From: Anniella stebbinsi
Lineage: Eukaryota; Chordata; Lepidosauria; Squamata; Anniellidae
NCBI GenBank assembly: GCA_029215795.1
Contig: JARDYH010000001.1
Coordinates: 119,500,533-119,564,532, forward strand
DNA length: 64,000 bases
Direction of reading: 5' to 3'
Shown: piece after piece, positions 24,089 to 35,740 of the stretch
Position numbering within the stretch: the first letter of the stretch is position 1
Layout of the letters: the number at the start of each line of letters is the position of its first letter
Notes under the pieces: model-generated
Database searches by the model: none
Told to the model about the DNA's origin: nothing
What the model saw: only the letters and a program-made list of their open reading frames with translations
Translations under genes and position numbers: made by a program

Positions 24089-24128
24089 AGAGCTTCAGCT
24101 GTTCGGTGGTGTAGTAATGCAATTATTG

Positions 24129-24171
<43 letters not shown>

Positions 24172-24215
24172 CAACAACAACAATAACAACAATAATAAGA
24201 AACATTTCAGGCTTT
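24089..24215 (+). mobile_element. L2-type tail with (ATT)n
   Basis: AGAGAGCTTCAGCTGTTCGGTGGTGTAGTAATGCAATTATTG is a decayed form of the tail at 31009 (AGAGAGCTTCGGCTATGGGGCGGTATATAAATGTAATAAAT), followed by (ATT)n at 24132-24170 and (CAA)n. Confidence 0.65.
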
Positions 24216-24690
24216 TTAGCTTAGGAAAAAAGCAAACAATAGGGAATATGATAAAGGTGTTTACCATTATGCACAGTATGGAGAAAGTGGATAGGTATTT
24301 CATAATACTAGAAGTTGAGGTCATCCAATGAAGCTGAATGGTGGGTGATACTGGACAAACAAGAGGAAGTTGTTCACACAGCTCATAGTTAAAACTATGG
24401 AATTCACTATCACAAGAGGTGTCATGGCCACCAGTTTGGATGGCTTTAAAAGGGAATTGGACAAATTCATGGAGGATAAGAGTATCAGTAATGGCTATAT
24501 ATTACTTCTTGTGTCAGGGATGGTATGACTCTGAATACCAGCTGCTGTGGAACATGAGCAGAGGGTGCTATTGTATTCAGGGCCTACTTGTGGACTTCCT
24601 ATAGGTATCTCATTGGCCACTGTGGAGACCTAACACTGTACTAGATAAGCCTTTTTTTCTATCTAGCAGGCCTCTTCATATGTTTCTTAT

Positions 24691-25373
24691 GAAATAGATG
24701 CATTCAGACTATACACGAATTAAACTACAGAGGCTAGGACAAGAGTTTATATCACTTTGTGGCATCAGACATTTCCTCCATTGTTTATGCCTTTAAATAA
24801 GTCTTTAAGGGAGATTTTAACCTATAATATTAGTACAATTTTTCAGACTGTTATATCTATGAAGCTTCAATTGCCATGAGACCATGAAATTCAGAGGGAG
24901 AAGAAAATTAAACCCACTATATTAAAGAAACCTTTAAATACCACCCCAAATGCTTCTGTGCATAAATTCCTGATCATAAAGTATGGCTTCTTTAGAGAGT
25001 TTTGAAAAAAAGCCCTATAGAGATGATGATGATCATCATCATCATCATCATCTTTGGTGAAGAAGATCCACTTGGAGCCAGAACTTCATTCCACTCTGAA
25101 TTTTTCTCCCTGCATGTTGTGATGTCTGATATTTTCAAGATATTCTATATTTGATGTGTAATTTTTTAAAAAATCTATATTCTATTGAATATTCTATCTT
25201 TGACCATTCAACTTGGACAGCTGGCATGCAATAATTTTCATATTTTACAGTGCTTAACCACTGTCAGCTAATTATCAGTGGTTCTGGTTGGTGTCCGGCA
25301 AAACCACTCCCAAATATAAGAAAGGGGCAGACATTCAGGAGGAGGTCTTTCATTTGGGGATGTAGCACCTACT
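24691..25373. other. No gene; ATC microsatellite
   Basis: (GAT)/(ATC) tract at 25023-25051 forms a short palindrome (GATGATGATCATCATC). Otherwise unremarkable AT-rich sequence. Confidence 0.5.
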
Positions 25374-25586
25374 GGGCCTGATCAGACAACACACTAAGCC
25401 ATGGTTACCCCACTAACCTTTTTGCAATAAATGGTTAGTGGGTGTATATAAACCATGGTTATGTAGCCACCATGATTAGGAATGGTTCACATGACATGCA
25501 AAGTCAGGGTTCATACAACATGCTAAGCCATATTGTTTAGCTCAAAATGCTTAACCACTGTGGCTTAGTGTGTCATCTGATCAGGT
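25374..25586. mobile_element. MITE with 26-bp TIRs
   Basis: CCTGATCAGACAACACACTAAGCCA at the left and TGGCTTAGTGTGTCATCTGATCAGG at the right differ at two positions. The interior has further inverted repeats around AAGCCATGGTTA. No ORF and no clear target duplication. Confidence 0.85.
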
Positions 25587-25723
25587 TTTTCAATATTGGG
25601 GTGGGGACATGAAGAGACCTTTGCCCAGCCCTATGTTTAACAGCTTAACAACAGGTTCAAAGTCTGCATTGACTTGGGCTGTACAAAATTATTTACAAGA
25701 ATGATTCCCATGCCCTGTTTTAA

Positions 25724-25749
25724 AGAAGAAGAAGAAGAAGAAGAAGAAG

Positions 25750-25779
<30 letters not shown>
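25724..25779. repeat. (GAA)n microsatellite
   Basis: About 18 uninterrupted GAA units; on the minus strand it gives a spurious poly-Ser frame. Confidence 0.97.
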
Positions 25780-25780
<1 letters not shown>

Positions 25781-25989
25781 TTTTCTTCCCAAAGTTGGTA
25801 ATTCTGAGAGTAAATGATGCAAAGCCTTTGGATAAACTGGCTTTGATAAACTGGATTCAGCCAATAGGACATGCATAGTTTAAATCAGAAAGGGAAGGAC
25901 TACATCCGAACCAAAATTCAGCCCTAGATATCAAGAATCAATCCCATAGAGTAGAAATAATAAGAAAACACTTAGTATGTCTAGAATGA

Positions 25990-26165
25990 CTTTGTACACA
26001 CCCACTGAAGGCTTTGTACATATCCAATTTCAGTGCAGATGTGATTCCATTCCGGATTTCAGTCAGAACCAGCCAGAACTCTAAGGGAACTAGCTCATTT
26101 AGACTTCTGGCTGCTTCTGACTGAAACCCAGAATGGAATCACAACCTCACTGTACGTACCCATGG
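25990..26165. mobile_element. Inverted-repeat element ('CTGACTGAAA..' family)
   Basis: GTGATTCCATTCCGGATTTCAGTCAGAA at the left and TTCTGACTGAAACCCAGAATGGAATCAC at the right form arms of about 28 bp. Homologous to 59568-59725 in both arms and the middle (CAGAACTCTAAGGGAACTA). A short MITE or hairpin SINE-like unit; class unknown. Confidence 0.75.
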
Positions 26166-26488
26166 GATATGTACATTTGGGTTTTTTATTAATGTCCTTG
26201 CTCTATCTGATGTCCTCAAAGAGATTTGCAACCATTCCCACCTCTAAATGTTCATAGTCCTGACTCCTAGGGGTTTATAAGCAAAGCTAGGGATGGGCAC
26301 CATTTTGCATATGTGGCAGAGGGTTGTGGGTAAGGGGTCAATGTGGTTGTGGTTGGACAATTCAGCAGACAGTTCAGCGGACATGGAGTCAGCACTATGT
26401 GGGGCCTGGACTGGTGGTCAATGTATCCAGGGTTGATGTTCCCCTCATCCTCCACACGAAGCATACCTGTATGTTCTCTCTCGTACAT

Positions 26489-26492
<4 letters not shown>

Positions 26493-26542
<50 letters not shown>
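26493..26542. repeat. (TC)n(AC)n microsatellite
   Basis: (TC)n from 26493 switches to (AC)n at 26521. Confidence 0.97.
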
Positions 26543-26543
<1 letters not shown>

Positions 26544-27010
26544 ATCATGGGGAGCACTGGCCCACTGACACACCATCCTTCCCAACACAAATGTGCTTTC
26601 CCTAGCCCACCAAACAATTGAGTGGTAAGTTTGTGAGAGCTCAATTTACATGGGGAGGACAGCATGCAGGAAGGATCATTATTTATTTGTTGAAGAAATT
26701 TCTGACCCACTTTTCCTTATAAAATAAACCCAGACCAGGGATTCTGTCTTTCCCCCTTTACAATCTCAGTCCCCATCAGTCCATGGAACAACTGAGCAGC
26801 AGCCATGTGGAAATGCAACTTGTGGCAGTGGTGGAGAGAATTTAGACAAGTTGCTCACATGGTCTACACCATTGTGTGGCTTCTGGACATGCTTGAAGCC
26901 TGAGCTCTCTGTTGCAAGCGGAGAAACGAATCAGAAATAAATATACGGACACCAGAGGTTGGGTTAACTAGGGCCTCTTTATTTAACAGCGGGTATAGAT
27001 CATATGGGGG

Positions 27011-27298
27011 CATTGGCCAGGCACATGGATTGTGTGGTCAGATATATTGCCTTGGCGCACATGGCGCGAAGGAAGGGATGCCCATAGTTTAAATAGGGCT
27101 GACAAGAAGGTGAATAGGCAGATTCGGATGGCCTTACAGGGCCAACAAGGCTGGGTCATTTCGCATCCAGCCTTTGTACCTTAAAGAGAGGATATTTATA
27201 GGGCTGACAGAGTTCACCTCTCCGATGCAGGGAATGATATTTTCCTGCAGGATCTACATGTGGGTTTGCTGGACTTCTTCCAGAAGTGGTGGGGGTAG
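27011..27298 (+). pseudogene. SGNH-hydrolase-like domain, decayed
   Basis: One frame reads from 27011 to a TAG at 27296-27298, with a single internal TAA at 27182-27184. It has an IVWSDILPWR motif near 27033, NRADKKVNRQIR near 27094, then after the stop IYRADRVHLSDAGNDIFL. The DRVHLSD block matches the C-terminal D-x-x-H motif of SGNH hydrolases as found in retroelement ORFs, including DIRS/Ngaro-type elements. It has no host exon structure, so a retroelement remnant is most likely. Confidence 0.6.
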
Positions 27299-27344
27299 AA
27301 CACCTAAGCTGAGGCTTGGTGCCCTTTGGTGGCGGAATGTGCTG

Positions 27345-27405
27345 GAATTTGATATTTATTTATTTTATTTATTACATTTGTATACCACCCCATAGCTGAA
27401 CTCTG
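27345..27405 (-). mobile_element. LINE tail fragment
   Basis: TATTTATTTATTTTATTTATTACATTTGTATACCACCCC is the complement of an L2-type 'GGGGTGGTATACAAATGTAATAAATAA' tail. Confidence 0.6.
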
Positions 27406-27419
27406 GCACCTAGCGGTGA

Positions 27420-30400
27420 TTGGCATGTCTGAAGGTCCTGTTCAACGTGAGCTTTACAGCTCCCGTATCAGGATATGGTATGCCTTTGGAGATTTTCCTG
27501 CCTCATCTACTCAGAGTTTTACAGCTTTGCGTGGGGATGACGTGGGGATAGGCTCTGTGTCTTTATCTTCTTTTTTTCTGATAGTGCCATACACACTCAC
27601 TCACACAAACATACACACAAACACACATACTAAACAGTTTGATCTGGTTACACTCTCACAGATGTCTTATTCTGTTGATACCCATTATATAAGATGTCAT
27701 TTGGTCTGGAGGGCTACTTTATAAGCCGTAAGAAAATCATTTACAGCATTATGCTTTCAATGTATTCCTTCTGCTTTTTTGGAGGGGAGATTTGATAATA
27801 TTCCAGTCCACCAAAACTTTGCATTTGTGGGTCTGGGAAAGTCAAGGATGTTTCCCACTATTTACTAAGATGCTCCCTCTATGACATCATAGCCATAAAC
27901 TTCTTGCCATTTATTCTCTGGTCCCTGTCAAACACACTCTTCTTAGACCAGGTATGTGCTCTTCTTTCTGGCTTTGATATTTTTAGTACTGTCCAGGTAG
28001 CAAAATTTGCCTTGGCAGCAAGAAATATGCACACCACATCCCAAAAGGCTTGAGGGGTATGTTTAAGTATGCACAGTATATATAAATATGTAGCTGTACT
28101 GTTTTCTTTTTTTCTGTAAAATGTGACAGCCTATAGCTCCAAGCAATAAAGTTACAACTACAACTACTACTAAAAGAAATGTCAGAGTGTGTGTCGTTTC
28201 ACATTACTCATTGACTTCAGTGGGGCTTTTTATGAAGTAAATTGCATAGAATTATAGCCTTAGAGTATCACCTTCAATGTACATCCCACTGCACAGTATC
28301 TGATCTAGCTTTTGGAAGCTATCATAGCTAACTTTAGTTATATAACGTTGCCTGGAATTGGGGAAAATATATTCTAGATATATCTACATCTGTGTATTTT
28401 AGTTTTGGTCTTAGCTGTGTGTTGGAGAAGGACAAGAAGGTTGTTGCACCCACGGTCCAGTATAACACCTCTAATATTTAAAGCTCTACATTTTTAGCAG
28501 TCTGTTCCAGTGTAGACCTGTCATGCTACTCTGGTGCATTCAATTGCAGTTACTCTGTGCCACCTCTCCATTGAGTTCAGGGCCTCCATGACATGCACTC
28601 CTAGAGAGCAACTTTCTCATGGTGTGATCCCATGATGAAAATAGGCATGTATGTGGGCTGATCAAATGGGAAAGGCCAGCTGCTTGGTCTTCGTTCAGAC
28701 CCACCTACTTGATTATACTCCTACCCATAGGTTTATAGGATGATACTCTGGTGAATTATCCCCAGTCTTGCCTCCATTCCACTTCCATTACACACTTTGC
28801 CCATTTTCTATGGCACCAATGGCAATGGTGATTATTGCCAATGCACTAGCATAGTCTCCCTGCCATTCTGGTGAACATATGAACTAGCTTATATCACTGA
28901 TCCAATGTCGCCTCTAGACATTCTCAAGAAGGATACTGCATGCTTCTTTGTCAAGGGATTGGGCTGTTTGTCAAAACAATCATTAGCAGCGAAGAAGGAA
29001 CCGTCTCTGGCTGTTTATATTGCACAGACATCCTCAACAGCTTCTTTTTCCCCATTGTAAATCTTTTATTTTAGCTAACAGTGGCTGAGAGTGTTTATAT
29101 TTCTTCCAGCAGGGAATGGTTGGTTAGCCATCCTCATCACTCTTCATTGCTTACTGTATTTGACTAAACACTCTATGGGTATCTTCTGCTAGCTCCAAGG
29201 TATCAGATTTTCTTCGGCTCAATAAGTAATGTCTGACACATCGCCAAGTTGTAGCAATCATCATACCAAGCGGTTTAACATGGGAAATGCACTGCGTTGT
29301 TTAAGACCCATTTTGGAAATGCAAAGACTTATATTGGTTTCCATCCAATCATTTCTTTCACTTTTTGTTGCTCTTTGGAATTTGTAAACCTTGTGCGACG
29401 GATCAATTTTTGCTCCTTGGTCTGCAGAGCCAGTGGGGATTTATCTAGTCCCTCAAGACACCTTCCTCCCCACACCCAAACTAAGCTGTCTGCTTGCCTT
29501 TAGCCATCTCACAATGATTGCTTGATTAAAGCCATAAAGAACAGCAAAGTTTTATGATTCTTAGCAATGTCAGGGCTTTGGAATGTGAATAAAATATGAG
29601 ACAGACACAGTGAATGTTTCTGTCGGGTGATGCATTTCTCAAATCACTTGGACTATGCACAGGGAGCCATAGTTTAAATTATGTTCTGTCAATATGTCTG
29701 TTTTATGGATGCTTATGCCTGCATTTAATATGCGTCTTTAGAATATAAATACCAGTAGCAATTGCTGTTGCTGTTTGCAGCAGATTTGGTTTTACTACTA
29801 TAAGAATAATGTTGACTAGAAAAGTCACTAGTGCTTATTTAGCTTTCCTTTATTTCCCTTCATCTTCAACACTGGAAATGCTGCACTTCTGTATTTTGTT
29901 TAGTTTTCAGCCAGCTTCATGAGAACCAAAAAACACCAGTGGCACTTTTTTCCTATATTAACAGGATTACTGCTTTCTTTTGTGCACTTTCCCCATAGAC
30001 AGTCTAATTTGGATCTTGTTTTTTAGGGTTTAGTTGTCTGGAATAGAAGTTAAAAGCCACCATTTTTCTAACCCTGGGTGACATTTATCAGCCAATAAAT
30101 ACTTCTTCTATGCTGGAACGATTGTATACCAACTAGGGAAAATGCTGCTCTTGCTTTCAGTGATGGGATTCTAGAGTAACCACTGATATAGATAGAATTC
30201 TGCAAGCTTTCATTGGGTGTATAACTTCAGGAAGGATGAAACCATCCATGTTTCTCCCAGGTGACCGTTAGGAGGCACAGGAATGACAGCAAGACAGCAT
30301 CATATACAGGAATTAGGGATATGGTTATTCCAAAAGGCATAATCTTTCCAAATCCCCAAATCCACTGAAAAAGACTGCACTTGTTCTCTCCTATGATCAG

Positions 30401-30730
30401 TATGCCCCATGGCCTGGCTCATGCTTCCACTGATATAAATGGCAATGTTCCCACACCTATTCAAGAGAACTAGACTAACCCCCAAGGTAACAGACCAGCT
30501 GCATGGGAGGCACATTTCTTCATAATGGTGGAAAATTCTATTAATCTAAGCACATGTTAGCATTATAATGAAAAATCAAGTTTGGCTCATCCCAGCCTGA
30601 GCCACCCCAGAATAATTGAAAGCGGCTGTTGGGCAGCATTATGCTAACTTTTATTTTGACTGTCTGTCTAGGAGTATATGTCTTGTTCTTTTAGAGCCTT
30701 CAATTTCTGAATCCATCTCAGATTAAGCTC
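27420..30730. other. No gene recognised; longest quiet stretch
   Basis: Contains a possible hairpin-family copy near 28200-28262 and an AATAAAG-(CTA)n-like tail near 28145. No TIR, LINE or coding signal otherwise. Being low in young repeats, it is a reasonable place to look for conserved non-coding elements. Confidence 0.5.
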
Positions 30731-30734
30731 CTTC

Positions 30735-31075
30735 ATAATTCTGTGATGTTTTGAGCCATGCTCAATTATGGAATGATCTTCCCAATGAGGCCTGCCTGGC
30801 GCCAACACTGTTATTTTTTCGGCGCCAAGTCAAAACTTTTCTTTTCTCCCAGGCATTTTAACAGCTTAAGTTGAGGTTTTAAATGACTTTGTGGCCAGGC
30901 TTAAAAAGTTTAAAATGTTTTAAATATTAGCTGTTTTATGTTCTATGGTTTTAAAATTTTGTATATTGACTTTTTAATGTTTAATCTTTTAATTTTTGTT
31001 AACTGCCCAGAGAGCTTCGGCTATGGGGCGGTATATAAATGTAATAAATCATCATCAATCATCATCATCATCATC
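30735..31075 (+). mobile_element. L2 LINE 3' end
   Basis: Decayed ORF2 terminus (LWNDLPNEACLAPTLL... then FFRRQVKTFLF), a T-rich 3' UTR, AACTGCCCAGAGAGCTTCGGCTATGGGGCGGTATATAAATG, and an ATC-rich tail at 31046-31074. Confidence 0.8.
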
Positions 31076-31439
31076 ACCAAGGTGGGGGAAAAAATCATCA
31101 TGGCAACAATGCAAGGGAAAGCATCAGCTGGTTCTACTTTCTAATGCAGCTGTTCTACCCAAACAGTGCTTTTTGCCTTGAAAGGTCAATGTCAGATATG
31201 AAACTTTCTGACTCATCTGAAAACTCTGAAGAGCTTGCACTGGAACAGCGCCAAAGCAGTTGCATGGATTTGGTTTTCTTCAGGTGAGTGAGTGGGTGAG
31301 ACTGCACAAGCAGCTATTGGAAAGAACTGGGTGCAGAGACTGTGGCTGGCCATTAGAAGGATAGAGACTTTCAAAGATATGAACACTTCTGGATTATAAA
31401 CAACCTTTGTACCCCAGGTGTCTTCTAATTTGAGCTTAA

Positions 31440-31512
31440 AGATAGAACTGTACGCTACTTTGTGCACCAGTTTGGGGAAAGGCAAAGTATAAATGTTATG
31501 AATAAATAAAAA
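31440..31512 (+). mobile_element. LINE tail fragment
   Basis: AGTTTGGGGAAAGGCAAAGTATAAATGTTATGAATAAATAAA is the usual end of an L2-like 3' UTR. Confidence 0.55.
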
Positions 31513-31609
31513 TAGATCATTTGTCTGATTGTTACGTCGCTTAGCTGGCTGAGTAACACTTGGAATTGTAGAGCTTTTTTCTATTTAAACATGCATAGGA
31601 TTGCACCCC

Positions 31610-31705
31610 TAATGTTGCAATCCTATACTAATTCACCTGGAAGTAAATGCCATTGAACTCAGTGAGACTTTGTTCAGTGCAGACATGTATAGAATGACAG
31701 TCTCA
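31610..31705. repeat. Short hairpin repeat
   Basis: TTGCAATCCTATACTAATTCACCTGGAAGTAAATGCCATTGAACTCAGTGAGACTTTGTTCAGTGCAGACATGTATAGAATGA: arms CAATCCTATAC and GTATAGAATG, centre ATTGAACTCAGTGAGA. Same family as 2566-2650. Confidence 0.55.
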
Positions 31706-31924
31706 GTATGTATTTGGGTCAAGAAAAGGCATAGCACTTAAGCTCATATCTCTAACCTAATATATACATAGCAGTAACAAAAACACATAAATATGCAGAG
31801 GCATTACTTTTTTATTATTATTACACTCACCTTGACACCTTAGTAAATTGCCTTCCCTTTTTAAAATTCACAGTTATATCATGAACTGTCACCTTTGCCT
31901 GGAAAATTTTATCAGAGGTCCTCC

Positions 31925-32040
31925 TGGTTTACTTACTTACTGCATTTTTATCATGCTTTTCTGACAATTATTGTCTCCCAAAGCAGCTCACATCAATAAA
32001 AGAGACACAGGGCCTGCTCCCAGGCTTACAAACTAAAACG
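31925..32040 (-). mobile_element. Decayed LINE/SINE tail
   Basis: TTACTTACTTACTGCATTTTTATCATGCTTTTCTGACAATTATTGTCTCCCAAAGCAGCTCACA resembles an inverted L2-type or CORE-SINE end. Weak. Confidence 0.4.
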
Positions 32041-32468
32041 GTTGTAAAAGGTTTGTTTGATACTGAGTTTTTTAGACATTAAGCCTAGTCTGTGTTAGTT
32101 ATAAATAGGATTCAGCCAAAACAGACCCAATGACATTGTATTCTTCATGCAGGCTATGAAGTTAGACCCTTCCTTTGATGCTTTGAGTAGGCCTGCAAAG
32201 TCCACCCAAATGTCCCAATATTCCAGCACTGAACTGTAGCTGAGTAATGGAAGGTAGGAAGCATCGCCTATTTGTCTAGAAAAATAGGGAGACAGTTACC
32301 TGCTAACCAAAAGATGAGATATCCCCTGGGCTGTAATGTAGCACAGTTCCCAAAGATTAGAAACCATCCTCACATTGCCTTGGCAGCAAAACAACTCTTC
32401 CTGTCTCCTCGCACTAATCTGTCACACAGCAAGGAGAACAAAACAGCACATGTATGTGAGTAAAGGAA

Positions 32469-32645
32469 GAACCATAGCTCAGTGGCAGAGCACTTGCTTT
32501 GCATGCAAAAGAGCCCAAATTCAATCCCAGGCAGGTCCAGCTGAGGCTGGGAAGACCCCTGCCTGAAACTACTGGACAGCCCCTCACAATCAGATGGAAC
32601 AATGGTCTGACTCAGTATAAGGCAGCTTCCCCTGTTTATATTGTG
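32469..32645 (+). mobile_element. tRNA-derived SINE, near complete
   Basis: The head ACCATAGCTCAGTGGCAGAGCACTTGCTTTGCATGCAAAAGAGCCCAAATTCAATCCC keeps the pol III A box (TAGCTCAGTGG) and B box (ATTCAATCC), so it is tRNA-like. The body is CCCTGCCTGAAACTACTGGA, the tail TGGTCTGACTCAGTATAAGGCAGCTTCC. The tail resembles the CR1-group LINE end at 40540, so a shared retrotransposition partner is plausible. Confidence 0.85.
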
Positions 32646-32649
32646 GCAA

Positions 32650-33073
32650 AGTTCATGCAGAAATGTCATTAAAGACATTGTGTGGAAAAGCAGGGCCTTA
32701 AATTCAGGAAAACATAATTACCATGGCACTTGGCAGCCCACCAACATACTAGGGAAATAACCTGGCATGAATCATCAGAAGGAAGTCAGACTACTCCTGC
32801 AACATCTTCCTTTGAAAAATCCACTGTGTTGTCACTTACACCCTTAACATTTGCCCCAAAACCCAAACCAGAAAGCTTACCTCTAGGTGTTCTAGAGGGC
32901 AGGTCGTGATGATGTAGAGCACTGTAAAAATCCACAAGAAGAGGCCAATGCAGAAGGAGACCCCTCAGTTGCCTGAATGAATAGAACTCTCCCCCTACTC
33001 TCAAGTAACTTGTCAGTGTACTAGGAGCCAGGGATCACATTATAGTTTCCTCCACTTCAATTCTCCATGTTCC
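32650..33073. other. No recognised feature
   Basis: Ordinary AT-rich sequence with no coding or repeat signature. Confidence 0.5.
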
Positions 33074-33081
33074 CACAATGC

Positions 33082-33293
33082 TAGTCTGACCATCTGAAAA
33101 GGAGGACAGGGCTCATATAACTTTGTAGAGAAAAGGGAATTTCAGCCGGTGTCATTTGTATGCAATTAGTTCCTGGTGAAATTCCCTCTTCATCACAACA
33201 GTTAAAGTGCAGGCACTATACTAGAGTGACCATATACAAAAGAAGGCAGTGCTGTTATATGAGCCCTGTCCTCCTTTTCAGATGGTCAGCCTA
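33082..33293. mobile_element. Palindromic MITE, 212-bp deletion form, perfect TSD
   Basis: Begins TAGTCTGACCATCTGAAAAGGAGG and ends CCTCCTTTTCAGATGGTCAGCCTA, flanked by identical CACAATGC at 33074-33081 and 33294-33301. Compared with 41990-42309 it lacks most of the right arm and a segment of the left arm, yet keeps both ends and its own target duplication. It therefore moved after, or with, the deletion, or lost the segments later. Confidence 0.92.
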
Positions 33294-33933
33294 CACAATG
33301 CCAATGGCATAGGATCTGGCTGCCTTCTGACCCCAGGGTCCATGACTCCATAGTGTCCAGGCCAGGAATATGGTGCCAGAGAAAAGGACACTGAAGTGGA
33401 AGCACTGCTTGGTGTTATTGTTCCAACTAACTGCATAACCTTGATATAAGAGAATTAATCATCTGGACAGTAGTTTTGTATTCCACCAGAAGTGGAGGCG
33501 TTGGACAGAATGTTGACCCAAACACAGACAACTACCACAATGGGGAAGAACTCCAAGAATGTCAAGTCCTAGTAATCCCCTCTGTAGTCCAATGCTCTAG
33601 CCATGGCTGTGTGCACCAGCAACCTCTAACCATAATGCCAAAACCCAGGGCAGTGAATGTGTCAGAAAGCTGGGAAATGTTAATCATGATGATGTTGCAT
33701 CACATGTCTGCTTTAGCTAAATGTTACCAGAAATCACAGGCAGGAGATGGTTCCTAAGATGGTTCTAGTCATACACCGAATGGTTCTAATCACACATTTA
33801 GGGTATTTTATCATCTGGTCCACTTGTGCAGGAGGGCAAAAAGTTATACCTGTAAACATTCTGTCAAGTATAACATTATTTGAGGTAAAACAGTCCTTGT
33901 TTTCTTTTGTGTCTAATCATCATAGCAGTCATA

Positions 33934-34520
33934 GAGCCGATCTACACTCTAGCTTTGTAGCGTTTTATAAGGGTTACAAAAACTCTTTGGGCCACATGAC
34001 ACACTCTCTTGAACGTTGTTGCCTGAGGTTTTTTAAAACTCACTTCAGCTATATACAATGGTTTTTACTTTTAATAAATTGTTTTAAGTAAAATAATGTG
34101 TTCTTCCTTACCGTTTGTGATTTGTGGGGGCAGTGCTTCATTTACCAGTGCCCAAATGCTTGGCCGTTGATTGGTGGGGAAGAAAGAGGGGCTAAAGAGG
34201 AAGTGGGTGAGTGAACTACAACACCCATAATGCTTAGCCCTATACTCATTGAAAGCTAGGGAATGAAAGGGGAACTAAGGAGGAAGTGGGTGAGTGAACT
34301 ACAGCACTCACAATGCCTTGCCCTAAATTCATTGTAAAAATGAAACAGAAAGAGATGGACAGAAGGGTGTGAGACCGCACACACCGCTTTGAAGACTGAA
34401 GAATTTTTCTCTTGTAACGTGAGTACTCCTTAATGTGGCCTAAGACGTTTTAGAATGCACCTATTTGGAACATTTTAAAATACTATTTAAAACATTCCAA
34501 GGTACTGTGTAGATAGGCTC
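33934..34520 (-). mobile_element. 569-bp TIR family, copy B
   Basis: Inverted homologue of 15291-15859 through its length, including the duplicated GTAGTTCACTCACCCACTTCCT-type block. Ends GAGCCGATCTACAC and GTGTAGATAGGCTC. ATA occurs on both sides (33931-33933, 34521-34523), a possible 3-bp target duplication. Confidence 0.85.
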
Positions 34521-34524
34521 ATAG

Positions 34525-35738
34525 TCTCTTCAAGACCAGGAGTGTTCCTGTCACCTGTACATAAGAAACCCCATACAATTCATGTTATGAAATTTCAGGG
34601 CTAAGGGTCAAGCAGTAGCTGCAAAGGTTGACTCCTGCACTTTCATGCTCAGTGCCTCAAGGTTAAGCCAAAAGATACTTCTCTTTTACTCTTTTGTGCA
34701 ACCTCCTACAAATAATTTTAAAGAATCAAAGTTCTCTTCCATTAATTAGAGCACAATACTTTCAATGACTATTTGAAGCTGAAGCCTTCTAATTACTAAT
34801 ATGGTTCCATTTTGCATTTCACAACATGACATTTATCATTCACCTCTGAGAGACATGCTTCTTCAACCTTCCTTTTTTAATTAGCTAGTCTGAGCCAGGC
34901 AGCTTCATTACTTGAGGCAGCCATTATAAATTCTTTCTTTGAGCAGATTTCCTGTGCAAGGGTCTTTTCCCAGCTTCCTTCTTTTTTATCTGACTGAAAT
35001 GTATCCCCCGGTTTCCTCTTGTTTTCATAACCATTTTTTATTTATAAAACATAATAAAATAGAAAAGCAGTTTTATGAAACTACCTTAGCCCTTCCAGGT
35101 AATCAATATTAGAAAACAGAGTCAGCTGTCAGAAAATATGTGTTTTTTTCCCAGACAATAATTACATGGAAGACTGGCAGCTTCTCATTCAACACCTTAA
35201 GCAGTTGTCTGGGAAGAGGAGAGAAATACCTTATGTACTTCAGGTTTTGCTACAGAAACACTGTTTTTGACACATACCCATTAGCTTGGCTGGATTGCAG
35301 AAGGTTTCTTGCTTTACAGCAAAATGTTGCCACTATTAGCAGAAAGTGGCCCATTCTGTCAGCTGTTTCTTGGTATAATTGCTCCACAGATGACAAATGA
35401 TTTCACAGACTATTAGCACAATGTTTTATTGTCTTCCTGCAGTGGAGGTACTTCACTCACATTTAAAAGTGAAATAAGGCAATAGTATCTCTGTTTTATT
35501 AGCAAATGAGCTAAAAGAATTTGTGAGGGTGATGCTTGGTGAATGTTCTCAATGTGATTAATAAAAAGTGCCATTACTTGAACACCTAGGATCAGACTAG
35601 CACTGTACTAGATGACCCAGAGCTTAATTGGGGATCACACTGCTGTACAATTTTGCAGAGCACTTTAGCGCAGAAAATTTGTGTGGATGTTAGTTATCTT
35701 TAAAATCGCCCTGACAGCTTCAAATAGACTGACTCTTA
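34525..35738. other. No recognised feature
   Basis: AT-rich; a possible SINE-tail remnant near 35590-35640 (CACTGTACTAGATGACCC). Nothing coding. Confidence 0.45.
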
Positions 35739-35740
35739 GT

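Larger units (their letters stand above)
23405..24690 (+). mobile_element. CR1-group LINE 3' part, split by insertion
   Basis: 23483-23680 reads as the RT thumb region (QPHLECCVQFWW, then KRATQKR). 24216-24690 continues with the ORF end (MALKGNWTNSWRIR-like region) and 3' UTR to TTCATATGTTTCTTATG. The two halves align in order with the element at 40028-40560. The middle, about 23720-24215, is foreign. Confidence 0.78.

Noticed and set aside
25637..25876. Poly-Ser frame
   Set aside because: Translation of the (GAA)n microsatellite.
26880..27010. Possible LTR next to the SGNH remnant (AATAAA-like words)
   Set aside because: No inverted termini or target duplication found, unlike 58116-58889.
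32469..32545. Possible tRNA gene
   Set aside because: A and B boxes are present, but the sequence continues into a SINE body and tail; it is a SINE head.
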